From positions 372,001-436,000 of the forward strand of contig NZ_RZOY02000003.1 in the NCBI RefSeq assembly GCF_004022705.2: a stretch of 64,000 bases of DNA, in the 5' to 3' direction. The stretch comes from Mesorhizobium sp. M2D.F.Ca.ET.226.01.1.1. GTDB taxonomy: Bacteria; Pseudomonadota; Alphaproteobacteria; Rhizobiales; Rhizobiaceae. Numbering within the stretch: position 1 is the first letter of the stretch; every line of letters starts with the position of its first letter. Shown here piece after piece: positions 9,063 to 17,352 of the stretch. The notes beneath the pieces are model-generated. The model saw only the letters and a program-made list of their open reading frames with translations. It was not told where the DNA came from and did not search any database. The translations under genes were made by a program, and so were the position numbers.

Positions 9063-10169
9063 TTACTTGACGTTGGCGCCGACAGTGGCGTCCCAGTTCT
9101 TGCTGATGGCTTCCTTGGCCTTGGCCTGCTCGTCGAGCGACGGGAACACGGCCGCCGCATAGGACTCCGCTGGGGGCAGCTTGGCCAGCACGTCCGCCGG
9201 GATCTTGCCGTTCTTGGCGAGATCGTTGAAGCGGATCGGGTGGCAATAGCCCTTCAGCCAGCCGATCTGGCCTTCGTCGGAATAAAGGTATTCCAGCCAC
9301 AGCTTGGCGGCATTCGGATGCGGCGCGAAGGCGCTGATCGCCTGCACGTAGACGCCGGCGACGACGCCCGTCTTCGGCACGATGACGTCGACGGGCGGGT
9401 TGCCCTTCAGCGTGTCGCGGCCGGCAAGGGCGTTGTAGTCCCAGGTGATCAGGATCGGCGTCTGGCCCTGGGCCAGCGTCGCGGACTTGCCGACGACCGG
9501 GACGAAATTGCCAGCGGCGTTGAGCTTCTTGAAGAAGTCGAGGCCGGCGGTTCCGGCGGCTTCGCCAGCGGCCGCGCCCGTCGAAAGGCCGGCGGCATAG
9601 ACGCCCTGGATCGCCTGGTTCGAAGCGCGCGGATCACCGGCGAGCGCGACCGTGTTGGCGAATTCCGGCTTCTGCAGGTCAGCCCAGTCGGTAGGCGATT
9701 GCTTGACCAGGTCCTTGTTCACCTCGAAGGAAAGCACGCCGTAGTAGTCGCCCGTCCAGGCACCGTCAGCATCCTTGGCGCTGTCGGGGATCGAATCCCA
9801 GGTCGATACCTTGTAAGCTTGGATCAGGCCGTCTTTCTTGGCGGTCGGACCGAAGGACAGGCCGACGTCGATGACGTCAGGCGCCTGCGGGCCCTTGTTG
9901 TCCTTGTTGGCCTTGATCGCCTCGACCTCGTCGCCCGAGCCGGCGTCCGGGTTGAGTTCGTTAATCTTGATTTCCGGATATTTAGCCTTGAAAGCGTCGA
10001 TCACTGCCCCGTAGCCGCACCAGTCATGCGGAAGCGCGATGACAGTGAGCTGGCCTTCTGCCTTCGCGGCCTTGACGAGATCGTCCATCGAAGCGGCGGA
10101 CGAAATCACCGTCGACGCGAAGAGCGCCGCGGCCGAGAGGGAAAGCACTTTCCCCGTGAACTTGAACAT
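9063..10169 (-). CDS. ABC transporter periplasmic substrate-binding protein
   Basis: The product has 368 residues from the ATG at 10169, with GGAGAG just upstream as ribosome site. An N-terminal signal peptide (MFKFTGKVLSLSAAALFAST, cut near SSAAS) sends it to the periplasm. The mature part has the two-lobe layout of the iron/polyamine/phosphonate binding-protein group: QLTVIALPHDWCGYG at the start of lobe 1 and ILITWDYNAL in the hinge region. It is the first gene of the ABC operon. The upstream neighbour is the amino-alcohol operon on the same strand, so an amine-type ligand is possible but not shown. Confidence 0.88.
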   Translation of the reverse strand: MFKFTGKVLSLSAAALFASTVISSAASMDDLVKAAKAEGQLTVIALPHDWCGYGAVIDAFKAKYPEIKINELNPDAGSGDEVEAIKANKDNKGPQAPDVIDVGLSFGPTAKKDGLIQAYKVSTWDSIPDSAKDADGAWTGDYYGVLSFEVNKDLVKQSPTDWADLQKPEFANTVALAGDPRASNQAIQGVYAAGLSTGAAAGEAAGTAGLDFFKKLNAAGNFVPVVGKSATLAQGQTPILITWDYNALAGRDTLKGNPPVDVIVPKTGVVAGVYVQAISAFAPHPNAAKLWLEYLYSDEGQIGWLKGYCHPIRFNDLAKNGKIPADVLAKLPPAESYAAAVFPSLDEQAKAKEAISKNWDATVGANVK

Positions 10170-10413
10170 GTGTTCTCTCCGTTGAACTGGCGCGCAGGGC
10201 GCCTGCGATGCGGGTATCGTTTTCGTGTGACAGCCAGATGAAGGCTTTTTGAAACCCGAGCCCCGCGGCACAAAAAGTTAACTCTTTTTAACGGACTGTA
10301 GCAATTAGCCCGCACTTAATTTTCCGGCTAATGGTTAGTCACCTTGTCTTTTGCCCTCTCCCTTCCCCTCTGGAACGCATCTTCATTCAACCCTCGGCAT
10401 TGAAAGCCGGCTC
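10170..10413. promoter_or_regulatory. 244-bp intergenic region upstream of the ABC operon
   Basis: This AT-richer stretch separates the stop of the iron alcohol dehydrogenase gene from the start of the ABC operon, both on the minus strand. It must hold the ABC promoter and probably the end of the upstream transcript. Around 10262-10292 there is an imperfect palindrome centred on GTTAAC with flanking A and T runs, a plausible operator or promoter element. No gene is seen here. Confidence 0.4.
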
Positions 10414-11586
10414 TCAGACGGAACCGGCGATCGCATTTTCGAGCAGCGTCAGCGCCGCTTTCTTGGTGAGCTTCACCGGGTTTCCGCCGGCTGTCGGGTC
10501 GACCACCGCCATGTCGGCGATCAGCCCCTTGCGCTTCTTGTCCATGTCGAGGCCCTTGATCAGGCCGGGCAGCGCATGCGGCACCTTGAGCTCCTTGCGC
10601 AGCTTGATGATCGCCTTGGCGAAGCCGTCGAAGCCGCCCTTGATGCCGCAATAGGCGGCGAGCCGGGCGATGCGGTCCTCGATCGCCTCGCGGTTGAAGG
10701 CGAGCACATAGGGCATGAACACCGCATTGGTCATGCCGTGATGGGTGTCGTAGAGCGCGCCGATCGGGTGCGACAGCGAATGGATGGCCCCCAACCCCTT
10801 CTGGAAAGCGGTGGCGCCCATGGCCGCCGCGCTCATCATATGGGCGCGTGCGACGAGGTCCAAGCCGTTGGCGAAGGCCTTCGGCAGGTTCTCGAACACC
10901 AGCCTGATGCCTTCCACCGCGATGCCGTCGGCCATCGGATGATAGCCCGGCGCGCAATAGGCCTCCAGGCAGTGCGCAAGCGCGTCCATGCCGGTGCCGG
11001 CGGTGATGAAGGGCGGCATGCCGATCGACAGCTCCGGATCGGCAATGACGATTGCCGGCAGAAGCTTCGGATGGAAGATGACCTTCTTGGTGTGGGTCTC
11101 CTCATTGGTGATGACGCCGGCGCGGCCGACCTCGGACCCCGTGCCCGCCGTGGTCGGCACCGCGATGATCGGCGCAATCACGTCCGAATTGGCCCGGGTC
11201 CACCAGTCTCCCACATCCTCGAAATCCCATACAGGCCGGGTCTGTCCTGCCTGAAAGGCGATGAGCTTGCCGAGGTCGAGCGCGGAGCCGCCGCCGAAGG
11301 CGATGACGCCGTCATGCTTGCCCTTCTTGAACACCGCGATGCCGGCGGTGAGATTGGACTCGACCGGGTTCGGCCTCACCTCCGAGAAGACGCCATACGG
11401 GATCTTAGCATCGTCGAGGATCTTCAGCGTCGATGCGACGACCGGCAGCTTGGCCAGGCCCGGATCGGTGACGAAGAGCGGCCGCTTGATGCCCGTCGCA
11501 TTGAGCACATCAGGCAATTCCTTGATGCGTCCGGCGCCGAAGCGGACGGTGGTGGGGTAGTTCCATTTGGAGATCAGCTTGGACAT
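10414..11586 (-). CDS. Iron-containing (group III) alcohol dehydrogenase
   Basis: The product has 390 residues, normal for the family. GGGSALDLGK near residue 96 binds NAD(P), TTAGTGSEV follows near residue 140, and the metal-site histidines lie in HSLSHPIGALYDTHHGMTNA near residue 270. These enzymes interconvert primary alcohols and aldehydes. The gene is the last of the operon starting with the amidohydrolase, 18 bp after the aldehyde dehydrogenase. In the pathway proposed for this operon it would oxidise the hydroxyl of a gamma-glutamylated amino alcohol to the aldehyde. That substrate is inferred from context. Confidence 0.92.
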   Translation of the reverse strand: MSKLISKWNYPTTVRFGAGRIKELPDVLNATGIKRPLFVTDPGLAKLPVVASTLKILDDAKIPYGVFSEVRPNPVESNLTAGIAVFKKGKHDGVIAFGGGSALDLGKLIAFQAGQTRPVWDFEDVGDWWTRANSDVIAPIIAVPTTAGTGSEVGRAGVITNEETHTKKVIFHPKLLPAIVIADPELSIGMPPFITAGTGMDALAHCLEAYCAPGYHPMADGIAVEGIRLVFENLPKAFANGLDLVARAHMMSAAAMGATAFQKGLGAIHSLSHPIGALYDTHHGMTNAVFMPYVLAFNREAIEDRIARLAAYCGIKGGFDGFAKAIIKLRKELKVPHALPGLIKGLDMDKKRKGLIADMAVVDPTAGGNPVKLTKKAALTLLENAIAGSV

Positions 11587-11604
11587 TTTCTGTCTTTCGA
11601 AAGG

Positions 11605-12990
11605 TCAGATCGTTTCGCGCAGGTGATAGGATTTCGGCCGGGTCAGATTGTCGTAGCCGATGGCCGAGAGCGCCGCGCCCTTGCCGGTGTCCTTGACGCC
11701 GGTCCAGACCAGCGCCGGATCGAGATAGTCGCAGCGGTTCATGAACACCGTGCCGGTCTCGACGCGGTCGCCGATGGTGATCGCCCGCTCGGTGTCGCGG
11801 GTCCAGATCGAGGCGGTTAGCCCATAGGGGCTGTCATTCATCAGCGCGATCGCCTCCTCGTCATTGCGCACCCTCATGATGCCGACGATCGGGCCGAAAC
11901 TTTCCTCGCGCATGACGCTCATCTGGTGATCGACATTGGTCAGCACTTCCGGCGCCAGATAGGGCGAGCCCGGCTTGTCGTTCTCGACCTTCATGTTGAT
12001 GTGTGCGGTCGCGCCCTTGCGCAGCGCCTCGGCCTTCTGCTCGCGGATAAGGTCGGCGAAGCGCGCCTGCGCCATCGGCCCCATGGTGGTCGCCTGCTCC
12101 AGCGGATTGCCGACGACATAGTTCCTGGTCTCGGCGATGAAGCCCTCGACGAACTCGTCATAGACCTTCTCATGCACATAGACGCGCTCGATGCCGCAGC
12201 AGCACTGGCCGGAATTGAAGAAAGCGCCGTCGACCAGATTGGCGACCGCATGATCCATCTTGGCGTCGGGGAGCACATAGGCCGGGTCCTTGCCGCCGAG
12301 TTCAAGGCCGAGCGTCATGAAGGTGCCGGCGGCTGCCTTCTCGATGGCGCGGCCGCCGCCGACCGATCCGGTGAAGTTGACATGATCGATCTTGCCCGAG
12401 CCGAGCAGCTTCTCGGTCTGGGCATGGTTCATGACCAGGTTCTGGAACAGGCCCTTGGGCAGGCCGGCCTTGTCGAAGGCCTGCTGGAAGCGCTCGCCGA
12501 CCAGCAGCGTCTGCGCGGCATGCTTGAGGATGACGGCGCTGCCCACCATCAGCGCCGGCACGATGGTGTTGACGGCGGTGAGATAGGGATAGTTCCACGG
12601 CGCGATCACCAGCACGACGCCGAGCGGCACCTTTTTCACGTAGCGCCGAAAACCGTCCTTCGGATTGGAGGCCATGACCGGCTTGAGCGCCGCTTCGGCG
12701 ATCTCGACCATGTAGTTGGTGCGTTCCTTGACGCCGCCGAACTCGCCGCCATAGCGCACCGGCCGCCCCATCTGCCAGGCGATCTCCGGCACGATCTCGT
12801 CGGTCATGGCGACCAGCGCCTCGAGCATCGCCAGCATGTATTTGCCGCGCTCGACGACCGGGGTCTCGGCCCATTTCTCCTGCGCCGCCCTGGCGCGCTC
12901 GACAGCAGCGTTGATCGCCTGGTCGGTTGCGACCGGACGCTCGGCATAGATCGAGCCATCGATGGGGGATTTCAGTTTGACCGTTTCCAA
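11605..12990 (-). CDS. NAD(P)-dependent aldehyde dehydrogenase
   Basis: The product has 461 residues, slightly short for the ALDH superfamily but with all main motifs. VLVIAPWNYPY near residue 125 and FTGSVGGGRAI near 200 bind the cofactor, LELGGKDPAYV near 230 holds the general-base Glu, and FFNSGQCCCG near 263 holds the catalytic Cys. It lies between the 120-aa unknown gene and the iron alcohol dehydrogenase with gaps of 17 and 18 bp, so co-transcription is likely. It probably oxidises the aldehyde made by that dehydrogenase to an acid. Confidence 0.92.
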   Translation of the reverse strand: METVKLKSPIDGSIYAERPVATDQAINAAVERARAAQEKWAETPVVERGKYMLAMLEALVAMTDEIVPEIAWQMGRPVRYGGEFGGVKERTNYMVEIAEAALKPVMASNPKDGFRRYVKKVPLGVVLVIAPWNYPYLTAVNTIVPALMVGSAVILKHAAQTLLVGERFQQAFDKAGLPKGLFQNLVMNHAQTEKLLGSGKIDHVNFTGSVGGGRAIEKAAAGTFMTLGLELGGKDPAYVLPDAKMDHAVANLVDGAFFNSGQCCCGIERVYVHEKVYDEFVEGFIAETRNYVVGNPLEQATTMGPMAQARFADLIREQKAEALRKGATAHINMKVENDKPGSPYLAPEVLTNVDHQMSVMREESFGPIVGIMRVRNDEEAIALMNDSPYGLTASIWTRDTERAITIGDRVETGTVFMNRCDYLDPALVWTGVKDTGKGAALSAIGYDNLTRPKSYHLRETI

Positions 12991-13007
12991 TTACACACTC
13001 CTGAAGT

Positions 13008-13370
13008 TCACTCTTCCAAGACAGCTGTCGTGCCGAACCAGACGTCTCCGACGTCCGGATCGCGCATATCCTTCGACAGCCAAATCTTCACGACAGTCTC
13101 GATTATCTCTTCCGGCCCTGTTCCGTACTTGTGCTCTGCGACCCAGCTTTGGCCCCGTCCGGTTATCGGGATCGCTCCCTTTGCTAGGAGCCCCTTCAGC
13201 GCCTTCCGGGTGAAAGTCTCAAGGTCCTCGCCGTCAAGACCGAATTCGTGCCGCCCGACGGGAATAACCTGGCACAGACCGACGGCATCGATATCCAGTT
13301 CATTTGGAACAAGCGTAACCCATTCTGCTGCCGACATATCGTAGCGGCGATGGCGCTTGCTCCAATCCAT
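13008..13370 (-). CDS. Unknown 120-residue protein in the glutamine-synthetase-like operon
   Basis: I do not recognise this family. The start chosen is the ATG at 13370 (MDWSKRHRR), one base after the stop of the synthetase-like gene; an inner Met (MSAAEW) 11 residues on is an alternative. The protein is soluble, with no signal peptide or membrane segment. Notable parts are an aliphatic start WVTLVPNELDIDAVGLCQVIP, a central ETFTRKALKGLLAKGAIPI helix and an acidic tail DPDVGDVWFGTTAVLEE. Its place between the ligase and the aldehyde dehydrogenase with almost no gap argues for a role in the same pathway. The function is unknown. Confidence 0.7.
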   Translation of the reverse strand: MDWSKRHRRYDMSAAEWVTLVPNELDIDAVGLCQVIPVGRHEFGLDGEDLETFTRKALKGLLAKGAIPITGRGQSWVAEHKYGTGPEEIIETVVKIWLSKDMRDPDVGDVWFGTTAVLEE

Positions 13371-13371
13371 C

Positions 13372-14742
13372 CTAGTATCGTTCAAAACCCCGGTGCAGCT
13401 CCCAATCCGTGATGCGGCGGTCGTATTCGAACTGCTCCCAGCGGGCGGTGTGCACATAGTGCTCGATGACGTCGTCGCCGAAGGCCTGCTTCAGCATCTT
13501 CGACTTGGCCAGCGTCTCGGTCGCGTCGCGCAGCGTCTTCGGGATCTCCGGCAGGCGCGAGGCCTGGTAGGCGTCGCCGACGAATGGCTTCTGCAGTTCC
13601 AGCTTCTCGTCGATGCCGGCGAGGCCGGACGCGATCAGCGCCGCGAAGGCGAGATAGGGATTGAGGTCGGCGCCGCCGATACGGCATTCCATGCGGATGC
13701 CTTTGGTGCCCTCGCCGCAAAGCCGAAAGCCGGCGGTACGGTTGTCCTCGCTCCACATGATCTTGGTCGGCGCGAAGGTGCCGGCCTGGAAGCGCTTGTA
13801 GGAATTGATGTAGGGCGCCAGGAACCAGGTGAACTCCTTGGCGTATTTGAGCTGCCCGGCCGCCCACTGCTGGCCAAGCGTGGACAGCGTCCAGTCAGCC
13901 TTCTTGTCGAAGAACAGCGGTGTCTTGCCGTCGGCGCTCCACAGCGAATTGTGGATGTGGCTGGAATTGCCGGCGAACCCGTAATTGTACTTGGCCATGA
14001 AGGAGATGGCCTTGCCTTCGGAATCGGCGATCTCCTTGGCGCCGTTCTTCAGGATGACGTGGCGGTCGGCCATGTCGAGCGCCTCGGCGTAGCGCACATT
14101 GATCTCTTCCTGGCCCGGGCCCCATTCGCCCTTGGAATTCTCGATCGGGATGCCGGCGGCTTCCATCTCGTTGCGAAGCCGGCGCATGACGCCTTCTTCC
14201 TTGGAAGTGATGCCGATCTGGTAGTCGCCGATATAAGGCGAAGCGCTATCGAGCCCCTGCCAATGCTTCTTGCGCGCGGAATCGTAGGTCTCGTTGAACA
14301 GGTAGAATTCGAGCTCGGAGGCGAAATAGCCGATATAGCCACGCTCCTGCAGGCGCTTGACCTGCTTCTTCAGGATCGCGCGGGGTGAGTGTCCAAGATC
14401 CTCATGCGTGTGATGATCGAGCACGTCGCAGATGACCAGCGCCGTCTTCTCCAGCCACGGAACGCGGCGCAGCGTCGACAGGTCCGGCTTCATGACGAAG
14501 TCGCCATAGCCCTTCGACCAGCTCGCCGCCTTGTAGCCGGGCACCGGCTCCATATCGATGTCGCAGGCCAAGAGATAGTTGCAGCCATGCGTCTCGCCAT
14601 GCGCGGAATCGACGAAATACTGAGCCAGGAAGCGTTTTCCCGAGAGCCGGCCCTGCATGTCGACGATGCAGGCCAGCACCGTGTCGATCTCGCCATTCGA
14701 GACCGCCTTCTTCAACTGATCGAACGAGAAATTCCCGGCCAT
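13372..14742 (-). CDS. Glutamine-synthetase-like gamma-glutamyl-amine ligase
   Basis: The product has 456 residues. The glutamine synthetase fold shows in ASELEFYLF (metal Glu) near residue 141, GPGQEEIN near 208, NSSHIHNSLW (ATP-site His) near 258, and MECRIGGADLNPYLAFAALIASG near 355. It resembles PuuA and related enzymes that join glutamate to amines rather than true nitrogen-assimilating GlnA. Nearby genes for a permease, two dehydrogenases and an amidohydrolase support catabolic use: the ligase would protect an amine as its gamma-glutamyl amide. The amine is not known; ethanolamine or a similar amino alcohol is my inference from the alcohol dehydrogenase. Confidence 0.9.
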   Translation of the reverse strand: MAGNFSFDQLKKAVSNGEIDTVLACIVDMQGRLSGKRFLAQYFVDSAHGETHGCNYLLACDIDMEPVPGYKAASWSKGYGDFVMKPDLSTLRRVPWLEKTALVICDVLDHHTHEDLGHSPRAILKKQVKRLQERGYIGYFASELEFYLFNETYDSARKKHWQGLDSASPYIGDYQIGITSKEEGVMRRLRNEMEAAGIPIENSKGEWGPGQEEINVRYAEALDMADRHVILKNGAKEIADSEGKAISFMAKYNYGFAGNSSHIHNSLWSADGKTPLFFDKKADWTLSTLGQQWAAGQLKYAKEFTWFLAPYINSYKRFQAGTFAPTKIMWSEDNRTAGFRLCGEGTKGIRMECRIGGADLNPYLAFAALIASGLAGIDEKLELQKPFVGDAYQASRLPEIPKTLRDATETLAKSKMLKQAFGDDVIEHYVHTARWEQFEYDRRITDWELHRGFERY

Positions 14743-14783
14743 TCCCTAGCACCCTTAAGCTTGAAATTGATTGTCGAACAGAC

Positions 14784-14809
14784 TCCCGGCCGGCTCGCGC
14801 CGGCCGGGA
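14784..14809 (-). terminator. GC-rich hairpin between permease and ligase genes
   Basis: A perfect 11-bp stem (TCCCGGCCGGC and its complement) with a 4-base loop lies in the 82-bp gap after the APC permease stop at 14825. It lacks a U-run. It probably attenuates or protects part of the operon transcript rather than ending it completely. Confidence 0.6.
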
Positions 14810-14824
14810 TCTTATTGCTTGTCG

Positions 14825-16366
14825 TTAGTTCGCGGTTTGGCCGACGGCTTTTTCCGCGGCCGCGATCTCCGCGGCGCGACGGGCAATGTCGGCACCGATC
14901 GGCGGACCCTTGAAGCGGCGCGATTCGATACCGAACCAAAGGACAACCAGCAGGATGATCAGTCCGATGGCGTAGTTGATGAGGATGTCGAAGGGCGGCT
15001 GGATGCCGGCATACATCAGCACAAGAACGCCGAGCACGGTGATGATGGCGAAAGGCTTCGACCAGACGCCGAGACGGAACGGGCCGAACTCGGTCCAGGT
15101 CTTGCCTTCCGCAAGCAGGCCTGCCGCCACCGGCATGGCGTAGGAGACGTAGAGGAAGAGAGCGCAGCCTGCCGCCAGCGCCGCGAAAGCCGGCGAATAG
15201 AGCGTGGCGGCGATCGACAGCACGACGCCGAGCCAGATGGCGGGCACCGGCGTGCGCCAGGTCGGCGAAACCTGCTTCCACAAGGACGATCCCGGCAGGC
15301 CACCGTCACGCGAGAAGGCGAAGATCATGCGCGAGGTCGACGTCAGTCCGGCCAGCGCGCACAGATAGTTCGACAGCACAATGCAGATGCCGAGCAGATA
15401 CTTCAGCCAGGTCGGCGCCGGCAGGTTGTTGAACAGGTTGAACCAGGCATTGCCGCCGTCCTTGGCGGTTGCCACCAGATCGGGGCTCGCCAGCACGAAG
15501 GACACCGCCATGACGAAGCCGAAAACGAGCGACCAGAAGACCGCGTGGATCATGCCTCTGGGCACAGCAACGCGGGCGTTGTGCGTTTCCTCGGCGGTGT
15601 GCGCCGAGGCGTCAAAGCCGGTGATCGTATAGAGCGGATACAGAAGGCCGATCAGGAACGCCACGAACGCCGTGCGGGCCGTCGGAACATAGCCACCGCC
15701 GAGGTCACCGGTCGTGTTGACGAAGGTCGTCAGCCGCGAAAGATCGAAGCCATGCGCGCCCCAGATCAGGAAGGTCAGCGTCAATACGACCGCGACAACG
15801 AGGATGAGGTAGCCCGAGAAGTCGGTCAGCATCGTCGTCGTCTTGATGCCGAGATGGTTGAACAGGCCCTGGGTGACAGTGATGATGACGACCGCCGTCG
15901 TCTGCTGCCAGAAGCCCCACGTCGATGTGTCCCAACCGAAGATCGGTCCCGCGACCAGTCCCTGGAACAGCAGGTAGACGCCGACATTGACCGAGGCGAC
16001 GACGAAGATCAGGCCGAGCAGATTGATCCAGGCCGTCGCCCAGCCCCAGCCGCGCCCGCCAAGGATCGAGGACCAATGGTAGAGGCCGCCGGCGGTGGGA
16101 TAGGCCGAGCCGATCTGGCCGAGCGAAGCCGCGACCACCAGCGCGAAGAGACCGCCGATGATCCAGCCGATGGTCGCCTCGAAGCCGCTGCCGGTGCCCA
16201 TGGCCAGCGGGAATGACGTGATACCGCCGGCCAGAATGCAAATGATCGAGAAGGAAATGGCGAAGTTGGAGAAGCCGCTCATGCGGCGAGCCAATTCCTG
16301 GGCATAGCCCATGCTATGAAGGATTTTTACGTCCTCAGATTTGTCTGTGTGATCAGGTGCTGCCAT
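14825..16366 (-). CDS. APC-superfamily amino acid/amine permease
   Basis: The product has 513 residues and about twelve membrane segments. The opening MGYAQELARRMSGFSNFAISF and the first-helix stretch ILAGGITSFPLAMGTG resemble the amino-acid/choline (GABA permease-like) branch of the APC superfamily. The GYILV and HTAEETHNARVAVPRGM regions are also typical, the latter being the loop that precedes segment 7. It would bring the amine or amino alcohol through the inner membrane for the ligase encoded downstream. It lies 21 bp after the amidohydrolase gene. The start is the ATG at 16366, and the hydrophilic N-terminus is normal for this branch. Confidence 0.9.
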   Translation of the reverse strand: MAAPDHTDKSEDVKILHSMGYAQELARRMSGFSNFAISFSIICILAGGITSFPLAMGTGSGFEATIGWIIGGLFALVVAASLGQIGSAYPTAGGLYHWSSILGGRGWGWATAWINLLGLIFVVASVNVGVYLLFQGLVAGPIFGWDTSTWGFWQQTTAVVIITVTQGLFNHLGIKTTTMLTDFSGYLILVVAVVLTLTFLIWGAHGFDLSRLTTFVNTTGDLGGGYVPTARTAFVAFLIGLLYPLYTITGFDASAHTAEETHNARVAVPRGMIHAVFWSLVFGFVMAVSFVLASPDLVATAKDGGNAWFNLFNNLPAPTWLKYLLGICIVLSNYLCALAGLTSTSRMIFAFSRDGGLPGSSLWKQVSPTWRTPVPAIWLGVVLSIAATLYSPAFAALAAGCALFLYVSYAMPVAAGLLAEGKTWTEFGPFRLGVWSKPFAIITVLGVLVLMYAGIQPPFDILINYAIGLIILLVVLWFGIESRRFKGPPIGADIARRAAEIAAAEKAVGQTAN

Positions 16367-16387
16367 TTGAAGTCCCCTTTTGATTTC

Positions 16388-17206
16388 TTAGCTGGCCGAC
16401 TGTACTGACTTTCCCATTGCGCGTTGTCGGGAGCCCCTGGCCTCCTCGGGCTCCAGATTCGAAAATATGCCGGTGAGCAGATCCGCCCATTTCCGCTGCC
16501 CGGTCTCGCCGGCGATTTCGTCGTTGCGGATCTCGATCATCGCGCAGGGCAGGTCGCGCGAGCGCGCGTGCCGTTCCAGCGTGAAATAAACGCGGTCGGC
16601 CGGCGAATAGGGTTCGTTGACGCCGACGGTGACGCCGGCAAGCCGCTGCAGCGCCGATATCAGCGGCGCCGCCAGCCGGCGATCCTCGTCATGGATGATG
16701 CCGATATGCCAGGGCCGGCTTTTGCCCTTGTAAACCGGCGTGAAGGAGTGAACCGAGACCAGCCGCGTTTCCTGTCCGCGCGCCAGCCGCTCGTCGATGA
16801 GATTGGCAATCGTGTTGTGGAAAGGACGCCAGCACAGCTCGACCCGGGCGGCGCGCTGTTTCTCGGAAAGACCGGCATTGCCAGGAATGACTGTCGTCTC
16901 GCTGACCGGCGGCACCAGGTCCGGCGCGTCGAGCGGCCGGTTGCAGTCGATGACGAGGCGCGAGACGCGAGTTTCGACCAAGGGAGCATCCAACGCCTCG
17001 GCCATGCAGCTGGCGACGGGAAGCGCGCCCGGATCCCAGGCGATGTGGCGGGAAAGGTCTTCGGCCGGCAGGCCGAGCGTGCCGAATTCGGCGGGCAGGA
17101 AGTTCGAGGCGTGGTCGCAGGTGAAGACGAAGGGACTCGAGCCGCCAGGGTTGGTCACCCTTACGGTCTCCGACGGTGCAAGGCTGGCGGGCCGTGCTTT
17201 CTCCAT
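16388..17206 (-). CDS. N-formylglutamate amidohydrolase-family hydrolase
   Basis: The product has 272 residues. FVFTCDHASNFLP near residue 27 and HSFTPVYKG near residue 150 are motifs of the FGase family, which is zinc-dependent and cleaves N-formylglutamate to glutamate and formate. No histidine-utilisation genes are nearby. Here it is the first gene of an operon with a gamma-glutamyl ligase, so it may instead release glutamate from the oxidised gamma-glutamyl product. That would replace the class I amidase (PuuD) used in the putrescine pathway. This role is inferred. It faces the RpiR gene across a 146-bp divergent region. Confidence 0.82.
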   Translation of the reverse strand: MEKARPASLAPSETVRVTNPGGSSPFVFTCDHASNFLPAEFGTLGLPAEDLSRHIAWDPGALPVASCMAEALDAPLVETRVSRLVIDCNRPLDAPDLVPPVSETTVIPGNAGLSEKQRAARVELCWRPFHNTIANLIDERLARGQETRLVSVHSFTPVYKGKSRPWHIGIIHDEDRRLAAPLISALQRLAGVTVGVNEPYSPADRVYFTLERHARSRDLPCAMIEIRNDEIAGETGQRKWADLLTGIFSNLEPEEARGSRQRAMGKSVQSAS

Positions 17207-17352
17207 ACTGCCGTCCCCTTGGGAGCGCTGTATCTTATGTTACGTATTTTGCCTCATTGCGTCCCGGTGAATGATTTCATACAGTTTAAACGGCTTTGTC
17301 AAACGCGAATTCGGGAAAACGGCGGCGACAGGTCAACAGGCGGGGGAAAACC
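17207..17352. promoter_or_regulatory. Divergent promoter region between amidohydrolase operon and rpiR-like gene
   Basis: These 146 bp are AT-rich relative to the surroundings, with ATGTTACGTATTTTGCC and GAATGATTTCATACAG around 17237-17285. They must hold the promoters of both the minus-strand operon and the plus-strand regulator, and are the likely binding region of that regulator. I cannot define the operator from one sequence. Confidence 0.45.
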
